DNA of 64,000 nt from Microbacterium oryzae. Lineage in GTDB: Bacteria > Actinomycetota > Actinomycetes > Actinomycetales > Microbacteriaceae. The position numbers were made by a program, and so were the translations under genes. This document shows, piece by piece, positions 43,708 to 53,676 of the stretch. The stretch's first letter is position 1. Every line of letters starts with the position of its first letter. The stretch spans positions 2,418,001 to 2,482,000 of the forward strand of contig NZ_CP032550.1 of the NCBI RefSeq assembly GCF_009735645.1. Direction: 5' to 3'. The notes under the pieces were generated by a model. The model made no database searches. It saw only the letters and a list, made by a program, of their open reading frames with translations, and was not told the origin of the DNA.

Positions 43708-44427
43708 ATGACCACGGCCATCCCGCTCGAACCCGACACCGCTCTTGACGAGGCGATCCTCGACAACCCGGCCTGGTCATCCCTCACCGGCGCGCACGCG
43801 CACTTCGCGATCGGCAACGAGCTCGTGAAGCGCTACCCCGACGACGTGTCGCCGTTCACCGGCGTGCGCTCGTGGAGCGACCCGGACGTGTGGGACGCGG
43901 TGATCGACGTGTTCGGCACCGGTGCGGTCGTCAGCGTCTCGAACGCCGACCCCGAGCTCCCCGAGGGATGGGTCGAGGTCAGTCGCGGCGCGGGCGTGCA
44001 GCTCATCGAGACGGATCGGCTGCAGCCGGCGCCGCTCGACGAGGCCGTCGAGCTGGGCGCCGACGACGTCGAGGAGATGCTCGCGATCGTCGCGCGCAAT
44101 CAGCCGGGGCCGTTCCGTCCGCGCACGCATGAGCTCGGGCGCTACATCGGCATCCGGCGGGATGGCCGACTGGTCGCGATGGCGGGGGAGCGGCTGCACC
44201 CGGACGGCTGGACGGAGATCAGCGCGGTGTCGGTCGACGCAGAGCACCGGCGGCAGGGGCTCGCGTCGCGCCTCGTGCTCGACGTGGCGTTCCACATCCG
44301 CGAGCGGGGTTCGCGGGCGATGATGCACGCGTCGGCATCGAACGTGAACGCGATCGTCGGCTACGAGAAGCTCGGGTTCCACCTGCGCAAGCGGACGGCG
44401 TTCCTCGGGGTGCGCACCCCGCAGTAG
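43708..44427 (+). CDS. GNAT-family N-acetyltransferase
   Basis: A 239-residue protein. The acetyl-CoA-binding core lies in the C-terminal half: ISAVSVDAEHRRQGLASRLV (motif A with the R/QxxGxG/A pattern) and NVNAIVGYEKLGFHLRKRTAF (motif B). The N-terminal half is probably a degenerate second GNAT-like domain. The FR47-type C-terminus suggests a small-molecule acceptor. Acceptor unknown. ATG 43708 follows GAAAGG. Confidence 0.78.
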   Translation: MTTAIPLEPDTALDEAILDNPAWSSLTGAHAHFAIGNELVKRYPDDVSPFTGVRSWSDPDVWDAVIDVFGTGAVVSVSNADPELPEGWVEVSRGAGVQLIETDRLQPAPLDEAVELGADDVEEMLAIVARNQPGPFRPRTHELGRYIGIRRDGRLVAMAGERLHPDGWTEISAVSVDAEHRRQGLASRLVLDVAFHIRERGSRAMMHASASNVNAIVGYEKLGFHLRKRTAFLGVRTPQ

Positions 44428-44487
44428 CGGGCGCGCCGCGGCGCTCTACACTGGTCGCATCCGCTCCCTCGACGAGGAAGGAGCGAC

Positions 44488-45819
44488 ATGTCGTCGCCGT
44501 GGCTCACGAGCGAGGCCGCACCGGCCCCGCGCCTGATCGTCGAGCGCGCGCACGACGAGCTGCTCGCGGGCAATGCGTCCGATCCGCGGCTCGCGCAGGT
44601 GCGCTCGATCGTCCGCGACTCGTGGGGGCGCTCGGTCGTCAGCGCGGTGGGCGCCGAGGCGCTGCCGGTGCTCGAGCTGCAGGGCGACGACCTCGAGACG
44701 TACCGGCGCGGCCATCCGCTCGCCGGAGCGCTCGAGCTCATCCGCGGTCTGCTGCTGCCGGGGCACGCGGAGGAGGCCGGGGTGGCCGTCGCGGTCGGCG
44801 ATGCCGCGGGGCGCCTGCTCTGGGTCGAGGGCGACCGCCATGTGCGGAACCTCACCGGGGACATGGGCTTCGTTGCCGGGGCGAACTGGGCGGAGGACCG
44901 CGTCGGCACGGCGGCGCCTGGCACCGCGCTCGCGCTCGGGCGCTCGGTGCAGGTGCGCGGGGCCGAGCACTTCAACCGCTTCGTGCAGGCGTGGTCGTGC
45001 ACGGCGGCGCCGGTGCGGGACCCGGAGACGGGGCGGCTGCTCGGCGTCATCGACGTCACCGGTCGCGACGAGGCGGCGAGCCCGCAGGCGCAGCTGCTCG
45101 TCGACGCGACGGCGCGCGCGGTCGAGGGCGAGCTGATGGTGGCCCGGCTGCGGGCTGCGGGGCAGTCGGCGGCGGGGCGGTCTGCGGGGCGGTCGATCGA
45201 GCCGCGGCCGGGGCGCATCGCCTCGCGCGCGACGCTCACCGTGCTCGGGCGGGACCGCGCGCTGCTCACGCTGTCGGGCGAGGGGATGGAGCGGGTCGTC
45301 GAACTCGGAACGCGTCACGCCGAGATCGTGCTCATGCTCGCGACGCACCGCCAGGGCGTCACCGCCGAGCGGCTCGCGGAGCTCGTGTACGGGGATCCCG
45401 CGGCGACCGGGACGCTGCGGCCGGAGATGGTGCGGCTGCGGAAGCTCCTCGAGCAGACCGCGCCCGCGCTGGTGCCGGAGTCGCGTCCGTATCGGATGGC
45501 GGGCGAGGTCGAGACCGATGCGCAGCAGGTGCTGTCGCTCCTCGGACGCGGCGCCCACCGCGTCGCGCTCGCCGCGTATCGCGGGGACGTGCTCCCCGCC
45601 TCGACCGCACCCGGTGTCGAGGAGCTGCGCGAGACCATCCGCACGTCTCTGCGGGAGGCGCTGCTGGCGGAGGCCCGCGTCGACGTGCTGCTGTCGTACG
45701 TGGACACCGACGCCGGCGCGGACGACGACGAGGCGCTGCGCCAGGTGCTGCGGATGCTCCCGCCCCGCTCGCCGCGGCGCGCGGGCATCGTCGCGCGGCT
45801 GGAGCTGCTCGAGCGCTGA
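44488..45819 (+). CDS. GAF-domain transcriptional regulator (actinobacterial AcoR-like)
   Basis: A 443-residue regulator. Residues about 60-205 form a GAF sensor (VGDAAGRLLWVEGD, NRFVQAWSCTAAPVRDPETGRLLGVIDVTG). Residues about 250-350 carry a winged-helix DNA-binding part (ELGTRHAEIVLMLATHRQGVTAERLAELVYG). No AAA+ sigma-54 domain is present, unlike proteobacterial AcoR. In actinobacteria this type of gene is commonly next to an aldehyde dehydrogenase and DUF779 gene, exactly as here, so it probably controls acetaldehyde or alcohol metabolism. ATG 44488 follows GGAAGGAG. Confidence 0.78.
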   Translation: MSSPWLTSEAAPAPRLIVERAHDELLAGNASDPRLAQVRSIVRDSWGRSVVSAVGAEALPVLELQGDDLETYRRGHPLAGALELIRGLLLPGHAEEAGVAVAVGDAAGRLLWVEGDRHVRNLTGDMGFVAGANWAEDRVGTAAPGTALALGRSVQVRGAEHFNRFVQAWSCTAAPVRDPETGRLLGVIDVTGRDEAASPQAQLLVDATARAVEGELMVARLRAAGQSAAGRSAGRSIEPRPGRIASRATLTVLGRDRALLTLSGEGMERVVELGTRHAEIVLMLATHRQGVTAERLAELVYGDPAATGTLRPEMVRLRKLLEQTAPALVPESRPYRMAGEVETDAQQVLSLLGRGAHRVALAAYRGDVLPASTAPGVEELRETIRTSLREALLAEARVDVLLSYVDTDAGADDDEALRQVLRMLPPRSPRRAGIVARLELLER

Positions 45820-45836
45820 GGCGGCCCTCCACCCGT

Positions 45837-45912
45837 CAGACGATGTCGTCTCACCCGCGCGACATGGAAAACCGCGGAATACCGTGTCCCGGCGGTGAGA
45901 CGACATCGTCTG
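45837..45912. repeat. Perfect 19-bp inverted repeat upstream of the aldehyde dehydrogenase
   Basis: CAGACGATGTCGTCTCACC (45837-45855) is perfectly inverted at 45894-45912 around a 38-nt loop. The loop holds its own GACATGG/CCGTGTC stem and the core GGAAAACCGCGGAATA, similar to the core of the repeats at 19486 and 39828. The arm itself contains a GACGATGTCGTC palindrome. It lies 18 bp after the regulator gene and 164 bp before the aldehyde dehydrogenase start. Confidence 0.85.
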
Positions 45913-46076
45913 GCGCGCCCGGCGTCTGACGCGCCCACGCACCCCCGCGCGCCCGCGCGCACCCGGCCCCCGCCATCCGCCCCCCGTGCAACCCGATGCA
46001 ACCTGCCCCGACGTAGCGTGGCGGCACACCCGCGCGGGGGAGACCCCGCAACGTCACGCAGTCGAAGGAGACAGCA

Positions 46077-47624
<1,548 letters not shown>

Positions 47625-47690
47625 TCCGGATCGGATCCGCTCGGGCGGGGCGCACCCAGGCCCCCGCCCGAGCGTCGGTCCCTCTTTTCC

Positions 47691-47759
47691 GCGAGACCTC
47701 ATCCCCGCCGCGAGACCGCGTGCGGTGACCGAGGTCTCGCGACGAGGATGAGGTCTCAC
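47691..47759. repeat. 27-bp inverted repeat before the DUF779 gene
   Basis: Arms at 47691-47717 and 47733-47759 match at 24 of 27 positions (GAGACCTCATCC and CGCGAGACC blocks) around a 15-nt loop. The right arm ends 13 bp before the ATG of the next gene, so an RNA hairpin here would sit beside its ribosome-binding region. It may attenuate translation of that gene or act as an operator. Confidence 0.82.
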
Positions 47760-47772
47760 GAAAGGCGAGCGG

Positions 47773-48165
47773 ATGGCCGAGAACTTCACCCGGGTGGCGG
47801 TCACGGATGACGCCGCCGGGCTTCTGCGCACGCTGACGGCGCAGCACGGGCGACTGATGTTCCACCAGTCCGGGGGGTGCTGCGATGGGTCGTCGCCCAT
47901 GTGCTATCCCGTCGGGATGTTCCTCACCGGGCCGGGCGACGTGCTGCTCGGCGCCATCGACGCGGGACTCGACGACCCGATCGAGGTCTACATGTCGGAG
48001 TCGCAGTTCGAGTACTGGAAGTACACGCACCTCACGATCGACGTCGTGCCCGGCCGTGGCGCCGGGTTCAGCGTCGAGAGCCCGACCGGCATGCGGTTCC
48101 TCATCCGCTCGCGGATGCTCACTGAGGAGGAGCTCCAGCACTTCGGGCTGACGCGCGCGTCGTAG
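47773..48165 (+). CDS. DUF779 family protein
   Basis: A 130-residue protein with the conserved DUF779 pattern: LMFHQSGGCCDGSSPMCYP (three cysteines), DVLLGAI and YWKYTHLTIDVVPGRGAGFSVESP, ending RFLIRSRML. The family is almost always next to an exaC-like aldehyde dehydrogenase, as here, and may help it as a metal-binding or redox partner; its biochemical role is not known to me. ATG 47773 follows GAAAGGCGAGCGG. Confidence 0.83.
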   Translation: MAENFTRVAVTDDAAGLLRTLTAQHGRLMFHQSGGCCDGSSPMCYPVGMFLTGPGDVLLGAIDAGLDDPIEVYMSESQFEYWKYTHLTIDVVPGRGAGFSVESPTGMRFLIRSRMLTEEELQHFGLTRAS

Positions 48166-48249
48166 CAATGGGGGGCCGCGCGTCAGCCCGAGGGCCGGGC
48201 GGTGCGGTCGCCGCGGCCGGTGCCGACGCGCGTGCTCGCAGCCGTGAGG

Positions 48250-48368
48250 CTAGCGTTCGTCGTCGAGACTAGCGCTCCCGGCGCTAGCCTCGACGCCGGG
48301 CGCTAGCACTAGCGTTCGGAGCGCTAGCCATCGTGCGGCGCGCGCTCGTCGACCGCCCCCGGCGCTAG
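48250..48368. repeat. Cluster of seven CTAG-centred short palindromes in a 343-bp gap
   Basis: The gap 48166-48508 has no gene I can support. It holds seven CTAG words (48250, 48269, 48284, 48303, 48309, 48323, 48365), most within CGCTAG or CTAGCG. Several pair as short stems such as ACTAGCGC and GCGCTAGC. The right part (48400-48460) is simple CCGCGCCCC-rich sequence. The cluster may be an operator array or folded RNA; no ORF explains it. Confidence 0.7.
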
Positions 48369-48508
48369 TCTCGCGGTCGGCAAGAGCTGCTCGCGCCGGT
48401 CCGTATGAGCCGCGCGCCCGCCCTCCGCGTCCCGCGCCCCGCCCCCCGCCCCCCGCGCACGAGCAGGGGCCGAGCCCGGAGGCCCGGCCCCGCTTCACCC
48501 CATGGGCG

Positions 48509-49045
48509 TCAGCGCTTGCTGCCGCCGAACACCTTCCCGAGCACCTTCACGGACAGGACCGCGGTCAGCACCCACGGCCCCACGATGAGGATCGGGTCGA
48601 GCCAGGCGTGCTTGTGGTCGATCCGTCCGCGCCCGACGCGCGAGCCGATCGGATGGCGGCTGAACTCGCCCAGCACACCCGTCTGCGTGATCGGGTTGTC
48701 GGGTCGCAGCGTGAAGAGCGACCGGGCATGTGCGCCGAACGACTCCACGCGGTCGCCCGCGACCAGCAGCAGCCAGTGCCGCAGCGTGTTCTCGCTGTAG
48801 CGCCCGTAGGCGTACCGGCGGATGGCGCCGGAGACTCCCTGCAGCGGCTGCGCCGAGCCGTAGACCGGGGTCACATCCGGGTACTCGATCGAGCGCTCGC
48901 GGCCGCGGCCATCCATCCGGTCCTCCAGCGCCCAGGGCGCGGCGAACTCGCTCGGGTCGGGCGTATGCGCCTCGAGCCATCCCTCTTCCCGCTCGATGCC
49001 CCGGCCGGGGATGCGGGGTCGGAGTGCGTCGACGTGTGCGGACAT
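48509..49045 (-). CDS. Hypothetical protein with one C-terminal hydrophobic segment
   Basis: A 178-residue protein from ATG 49045, chosen because GGAGG lies 6 nt upstream (49051 is an alternative ATG). The N-terminal 120 residues are polar (EEGWLEAHTPDPSEFAAPWA, RRYAYGRYSENTLRHWLLLV). A hydrophobic span WLDPILIVGPWVLTAVLSVKV lies near the end. It starts 11 bp after the alcohol dehydrogenase stop on the same strand, so they are one operon. No family is recognised. Confidence 0.6.
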   Translation of the reverse strand: MSAHVDALRPRIPGRGIEREEGWLEAHTPDPSEFAAPWALEDRMDGRGRERSIEYPDVTPVYGSAQPLQGVSGAIRRYAYGRYSENTLRHWLLLVAGDRVESFGAHARSLFTLRPDNPITQTGVLGEFSRHPIGSRVGRGRIDHKHAWLDPILIVGPWVLTAVLSVKVLGKVFGGSKR

Positions 49046-49056
49046 GTGCATCCTCC

Positions 49057-50205
49057 TCAGCTGTCCGAGACTTCGATGACCGTCTTCACACAGTCGTCGA
49101 GCTTCGCCGAGACCATGTGATAGCCCTCGACGATGTCGTCGAGGGGGATCCGGTGCGTGATCATCTCGCGCGGCGAGATCCGCCCGGCGCGGATGTGATC
49201 CAGGATGGCCGGCCACATCATGCGGATCGGCGTCTGGTTCGCGCGGATCGTCAGGCCCTTGTTCATCGCGTCGCCGAAGCGCACCGCGCTGTGGATGGGC
49301 CCGTACGCACCGACGACCGAGACGTTGCCGCCCTTGCGGACGGAGTCGATCGCCCAGTTCAGCGCGACGGGCGAGCCGCCCTGCAGCTTCAGCTTCGCGG
49401 CGGTGACGTGCTGCATGACCGTGCCGTCGGCCTCCGCGCCCACCGCGTCGATGACGACGTCGGCGCCGAGGTGGTCGGTCTCGCGCTTCATATGCAGCAC
49501 GGGGTCGCCGATCTCGGACAGTGCATGCGTCTCGGCGTATGCGAACGAGCGCGCCTTCTCGAGCCGGTAGTCGAGGTGGTCGAGAACCATCACGCGGCCG
49601 GCGCCCATCAGCCACGCCGAGCGGGCGGCCGCCAGTCCCACCGGCCCTGCACCGAAGACGGCGACCGTGTCGCCCTCCTTGATGTGCCCGAGCCGGGCGC
49701 CGAAGTACCCGGTCGAGAAGGCGTCGGTGATCATCAGCGCATCCTCGTCGTGCAGCCATTCCGGGATGATCATGGGTCCGACATCCGCGAACGGCACGCG
49801 CACGCGCTCGGCCTGGCCGCCGTCGTAGCCGCCCGCGGTGTGCGAGTAGCCGTAGATGCCGCCGACCGCCGTTGCGTTCGCGTTCACGTTGTGGCAGTTC
49901 GAGAACAGCCCCTGCTGGCAGAACACGCACGAGCCGCAGAAGATGTTGAACGGCACCATGACCTTGTCGCCCACGGAGAGCCGCTGCACCGACGGGCCGA
50001 CCTTCTCCACGATGCCGATGAACTCGTGCCCGAATGTGTGCCCGATGCGGGTGTCGGGGAGCATGCCGTGCAGCAGGTGCAGGTCCGAACCGCAGATCGC
50101 GGCGCGCGTCACGCGCACGATCGCGTCGTTCGGATGCTCGATGCGCGGATCGGGCTTCTCCTCGACGCGGATCTTGTACGGGCCTCGATACGTCAACGCC
50201 TTCAT
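49057..50205 (-). CDS. Zinc-dependent alcohol dehydrogenase (MDR, formaldehyde dehydrogenase-like)
   Basis: A 382-residue medium-chain dehydrogenase. Catalytic zinc: Cys and Asp in AAICGSDLHLLHG and His/Glu in GHTFGHEFIGIV. Structural zinc lobe: FCGSCVFCQQGLFSNCHN with four cysteines. NAD fold: VAVFGAGPVGLAAARSAWLMGA with Asp in VLDHLDYR. The long form resembles the glutathione-independent formaldehyde dehydrogenase branch. The ATG is at 50205 with AGGAGGAC upstream. The substrate is probably a primary alcohol or aldehyde adduct. Confidence 0.86.
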   Translation of the reverse strand: MKALTYRGPYKIRVEEKPDPRIEHPNDAIVRVTRAAICGSDLHLLHGMLPDTRIGHTFGHEFIGIVEKVGPSVQRLSVGDKVMVPFNIFCGSCVFCQQGLFSNCHNVNANATAVGGIYGYSHTAGGYDGGQAERVRVPFADVGPMIIPEWLHDEDALMITDAFSTGYFGARLGHIKEGDTVAVFGAGPVGLAAARSAWLMGAGRVMVLDHLDYRLEKARSFAYAETHALSEIGDPVLHMKRETDHLGADVVIDAVGAEADGTVMQHVTAAKLKLQGGSPVALNWAIDSVRKGGNVSVVGAYGPIHSAVRFGDAMNKGLTIRANQTPIRMMWPAILDHIRAGRISPREMITHRIPLDDIVEGYHMVSAKLDDCVKTVIEVSDS

Positions 50206-50359
50206 ATGTCCTCCTCGTCCCCTGCGAGTTTGCGAAGCGCCGCCGGAAGTCGGGAGGGGGTTGCGGATGGCCGGGGGCTGTGTCAGACGCGAGCTAGCAG
50301 GGGCGGGGTGGGATGTCCACGCTCTTCACCTGGGCGACGGATCGCGCCAGGGTGGACCC

Positions 50360-50827
50360 ATGGTCGACGACACCCGTGACATCCGCAGCGCGCAGAACGC
50401 GTGGTCGGGCGTGCTGTTCGGCATCGGCCTCGTCGCGTTCGTCGACGAGGCCGTGTTCCACCAGCTGCTGCACTGGCACCACTTCTACGACCGCGGCACG
50501 CCCGCCGCGGGTCTCGTGTCGGATGGCCTCTTCCATGCCGTGAGCTGGTTCGGCACGGTCGCGGGGCTGTTCCTCCTCGCCGACCTGCGGCGCCGGAACG
50601 CCCTGCGGTGGCCGCGCTGGTGGGGCGGCGTGCTCCTCGGCGCGGGCGCGTTCCAGCTCTACGACGGCCTCGTGCAGCACAAGGTCCTTCGGCTGCACCA
50701 GGTCCGCTACGTCGAGAACCTGCTGCCCTATGACATCGCGTGGAACGCGCCGGCCGTCGTGCTCCTCGCCGCGGGCATCCTGCTCATCGTGAAGACGCGC
50801 GACGCCCGCGCCGGGCGGGTCGCATGA
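50360..50827 (+). CDS. DUF2243 membrane protein
   Basis: A 155-residue protein with four hydrophobic spans. The DUF2243 pattern is visible: FGIGLVAFVDEAVFHQLLHWHHFYD, GLFHAVSWFGTVAGLFLLADL and GAFQLYDGLVQHKVLRLHQVR. It has many conserved histidines near the membrane (HQLLHWHHFYD), which could bind metal or heme. It overlaps the CtaG-like gene by 4 nt, suggesting a common role in cytochrome oxidase or copper biology. ATG 50360. Confidence 0.78.
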   Translation: MVDDTRDIRSAQNAWSGVLFGIGLVAFVDEAVFHQLLHWHHFYDRGTPAAGLVSDGLFHAVSWFGTVAGLFLLADLRRRNALRWPRWWGGVLLGAGAFQLYDGLVQHKVLRLHQVRYVENLLPYDIAWNAPAVVLLAAGILLIVKTRDARAGRVA

Positions 50828-51657
50828 CCGCCGCAACGGCCGCGGCCGACACGCTTGCCGCAACGGCCGGCGCGCACGAGCACGGCGCGGCCGCCGGCCT
50901 CGACACGATCATCCTCATCCCCGCGACGCTCCTTCTCGTGGTCTACATCGGCGGCGCGCTGTCCTCGCGCCGCAACGGACGCCCCTGGCCCTGGCACCGG
51001 GTCGCGCTCTGGTGCGCGGGCGTGGTCGCGGCGGCCGCCCCGATCCTCGGGCCGTTCGCGGCCGCGGCGCATGAGAGCTTCGTCGCCCACGCGCTGGGAC
51101 ATGTCGTCGGCGGCATGCTCGCCCCGCTCCTCCTCGTGCTCGCGGCTCCCGTCACCCTCGCGCTGCGGACGCTCGACACCACGCCCGCCCGGCGTCTCTC
51201 CCGCCTTCTCGGAAGCCTTCCCGTGCGGCTGCTCGTCCATCCCGTGACGATGGGCATCGTGTCGACCGCGAGCCTCTGGCTCGTCTACGCGACCTGGATC
51301 TACGACGCCGCGCACGGGAGCGCGCTCGTGCACGTCTTCGTCCACGTGCACACCGTGATCGTCGGCTACCTCTTCACGGCCGCGATCGTCGGCGTCGACC
51401 CCGATCCGCATCCGACCAGCCGCATCCTGCGCGCCGTGGTGCTCGTGCTGACGATGGCCGCCCATGCGGTGCTCGCGAAGCACCTCTTCGCCAATCCGCC
51501 CGCGTCCGCGGGGCTGGCGGATGGCCAGCTCGGCGCGCAGACGATGTACTACGTCGGCGGGGTGGTCGAGCTGGCGATCGTCATCGTGTTCTGTGCCCAG
51601 TGGTACCGGGCCTCGGGCCGACGGCTCGAGCGCGACGCCGCCCGCGCGACGGCCTGA
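50824..51657 (+). CDS. Cytochrome c oxidase assembly protein, CtaG/CtaG-like (caa3 type)
   Basis: A 277-residue, seven-span membrane protein from ATG 50824. Features of the caa3_CtaG family are VAHALGHVVGGMLAPLLLVLAAPVTLALR, VHVFVHVHTVIVGYLFTAAIVGVDPDPHPTS and AKHLFANPP. It probably helps copper insertion into the oxidase. The short His-containing N-tail (GAHEHG) could bind metal. It is coupled to the DUF2243 gene. Confidence 0.82.
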   Translation: MTAATAAADTLAATAGAHEHGAAAGLDTIILIPATLLLVVYIGGALSSRRNGRPWPWHRVALWCAGVVAAAAPILGPFAAAAHESFVAHALGHVVGGMLAPLLLVLAAPVTLALRTLDTTPARRLSRLLGSLPVRLLVHPVTMGIVSTASLWLVYATWIYDAAHGSALVHVFVHVHTVIVGYLFTAAIVGVDPDPHPTSRILRAVVLVLTMAAHAVLAKHLFANPPASAGLADGQLGAQTMYYVGGVVELAIVIVFCAQWYRASGRRLERDAARATA

Positions 51658-51665
51658 GCTGCGCG

Positions 51666-52766
51666 TCAGTCGACGTTGCCCATCACCTCGAGCAGGAAGA
51701 CGACCACGGCGATCCCGATGCCGACGACCCCGGCCCAGGAGAAGCGGCGCTTCAGACGACGCCCGGGAGCGGCCACGCCCTGCTCCGGCGGCGCGACCGC
51801 GGCGGACGCGGTGAAGGCGCGGGCGACACCGCCCGCCACGGGGCGCGGGCCGACGGCCATCCGGTCGTCGCGCCAGCGCCCCCACTGGTCGAGCTTGCCG
51901 ATGAGCGCGCCGACGACGGAGAACAGCCACGCCCACGTGGCCGGGTCGAGCGTGCTGATTCGGCGGCGCGTGTAGAGGAACATCCAGTCGTCGACGATCT
52001 CGACGTCGAGCTGCCCGGCGTTGTCGAGGAAGCGCGCCATGATGTCGGGCGTGAAGAGGTAGAGCGCATCGGCCTCGTAGCCCTCGGGGCAGTACAGCGC
52101 GAAGTGCCGGTCGAAGTCGCCCTCGAGGGAGAGCCGCTGATCGGCGTCGAAGCCGACCGGCAGGTTGGATCCGAAGATGCTGTTGTTGCCGAGCGCGTCG
52201 AGCACGATGTGCGGCAGCGGCGCGTCGAGGCGGATGGCGACGTACGCCCAGGTGTGGGTCGTCTTGTGCTTGCCGGATCCGGTCGTGTACTGGTAGTTCG
52301 CGAACTCCACGAACCGCGGCGCATCCCCGCGGACGAGGTCCCACGCGCGGCGCTCCCGGCCGACGCCGAAGATCATCCCGGGGAGCGGCGGCGCTTTCAC
52401 GACGGGGACGTAGCTCATGCCGTTCGCCCGCGCGAAGCGGTCCAGGCGGTACTGGCGCTCGCGCTGTCTGCGCCGGTGGGTGCGGAATGCCCAGAGGATG
52501 ACGCCGGCGATCGCCGCCGCGACGACGAGGGCGAGCAGGTTGGCACCGTTCGGTTCACCGCCGCCGAATGCCGCGGCGAAGGCGAAGGTGATGATGGCGC
52601 CGGTGACGGCGAGCCCGAGCATGATCACGATGATCACGAAGGCCCCCGCGTTCATCCGCGGATACCGCTTCGCGAGCTCGCGGGCGAACCGCTCGCTGTC
52701 GGCCGGGTCGACGGGCTCGGTGAGAGCTCGCGCGTCGAACGGCACCCCCTGTGTCGTGTCGGACAT
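51666..52766 (-). CDS. Hypothetical three-span membrane protein, 366 aa
   Basis: From ATG 52766. Two adjacent spans near residues 40-95 (FVIIVIMLGLAVTGAIITFAF, LLALVVAAAIAGVILWAF), a soluble beta-rich middle (residues 110-300; TTHTWAYVAIRLDAPLPHIVLDA, FDRHFALYCPEGYEADALYLF) and one C-terminal span (GVVGIGIAVVVFLLEVMG). The middle resembles the DUF3137-type domain found in bacterial membrane proteins. Function unknown. Confidence 0.6.
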   Translation of the reverse strand: MSDTTQGVPFDARALTEPVDPADSERFARELAKRYPRMNAGAFVIIVIMLGLAVTGAIITFAFAAAFGGGEPNGANLLALVVAAAIAGVILWAFRTHRRRQRERQYRLDRFARANGMSYVPVVKAPPLPGMIFGVGRERRAWDLVRGDAPRFVEFANYQYTTGSGKHKTTHTWAYVAIRLDAPLPHIVLDALGNNSIFGSNLPVGFDADQRLSLEGDFDRHFALYCPEGYEADALYLFTPDIMARFLDNAGQLDVEIVDDWMFLYTRRRISTLDPATWAWLFSVVGALIGKLDQWGRWRDDRMAVGPRPVAGGVARAFTASAAVAPPEQGVAAPGRRLKRRFSWAGVVGIGIAVVVFLLEVMGNVD

Positions 52767-52843
52767 GCGCTCAACGCTACGTGAGCGCGCGGGGCTACCG
52801 TGGTCGCAGGCGCCGCTCCCGCCGGCCCCGGGAAGGAGGACCG

Positions 52844-53563
52844 ATGAACGCGATCCCCTCGGGGCTGGCCAACCTGCGCGACGTGGCCGAGGCCATCCCG
52901 CAGCTGCGCTCGGGCGCCCTGCTGCGCAGCGACGCCCCGCACTCGGGGGATGCCGCGCCCGACATCGCGCCGTGGCCGCCGCCGGTGGTCGTCGATCTGC
53001 GCGACGAGGCGGAGAAGAGCGAGCGGCATCCGTTCCTCGGGCGCAGCCGCGTCGTCGACCTACCGCTCCTCGGCGGGCGGGCCTCCGTCGAAGCCGAGGC
53101 GAGCGACCGGAACGGCCTGCTGCGCGCGGGGCTCGCCGGCATGTACGCCTCGATGCTCGAGGGCGAGGCGGCGGCGCTCCTCGTGCGGGCGATCGAGGAG
53201 ATCGCCGAGGCGGATGGCGCGGTGCTCGTCCACTGCACGGCCGGGAAGGATCGCACGGGCGTCACGGTCGCGGTCGCCCTCGCGCTCGTCGGAGTCGCGC
53301 GGGAGGACATCGTCGCCGACTACGTGCGGACGGGGGCGAACATGCCCCGGGTGCTCGCGCGCGCTCGCCGCACGGTGGCGGCGTGGACCGTCGGCGCGAA
53401 GCTCGCGCTCGACATCCCGCGGGAGATCTTCGCGGCGCCCGCCCCCGCGATGGAGGGCTTCCTCGATCGGCTGGACGCCCGCGGCGGCGCGGAGGCGTGG
53501 TTCCTGGGAGTCGGCGGCAGTCCGGAGACGGTGGCGGCGCTGCAGCAGCGGCTGCGCGCCTGA
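52844..53563 (+). CDS. Tyrosine-protein phosphatase (PtpB-like, Y_phosphatase3)
   Basis: A 239-residue enzyme with the P-loop HCTAGKDRTG (nucleophile Cys131, Arg137) of the actinobacterial PtpB type, where the Lys and Asp in the loop allow phosphoinositide or dual activity. The N-terminus GLANLRDVAEAIPQLRSGALLRSD is the family start. The gene has no signal peptide. Candidate roles are dephosphorylating Tyr kinase targets or inositol phosphates. ATG 52844 follows GGAAGGAGG. Confidence 0.83.
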   Translation: MNAIPSGLANLRDVAEAIPQLRSGALLRSDAPHSGDAAPDIAPWPPPVVVDLRDEAEKSERHPFLGRSRVVDLPLLGGRASVEAEASDRNGLLRAGLAGMYASMLEGEAAALLVRAIEEIAEADGAVLVHCTAGKDRTGVTVAVALALVGVAREDIVADYVRTGANMPRVLARARRTVAAWTVGAKLALDIPREIFAAPAPAMEGFLDRLDARGGAEAWFLGVGGSPETVAALQQRLRA

Positions 53564-53587
53564 CGCGGCGCCCCCTCCTTCCTGCGA

Positions 53588-53645
53588 TTCGCCCGTGCGG
53601 GGGAGCCGGTTCTCGGCCGCGAAGCGTGTCGCCCGCACTGGCGAA
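53588..53645. repeat. 14-bp inverted repeat before the CDF gene
   Basis: TTCGCCCGTGCGGG (53588-53601) is inverted at 53632-53645 with 13 of 14 matches; the loop is 30 nt. It fills the gap between the phosphatase and the cation transporter genes and could end transcription of the first, although no T-run follows. Confidence 0.7.
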
Positions 53646-53676
53646 CCGGGTGTCGGGGCGGGGGTAGCCTGACCGG

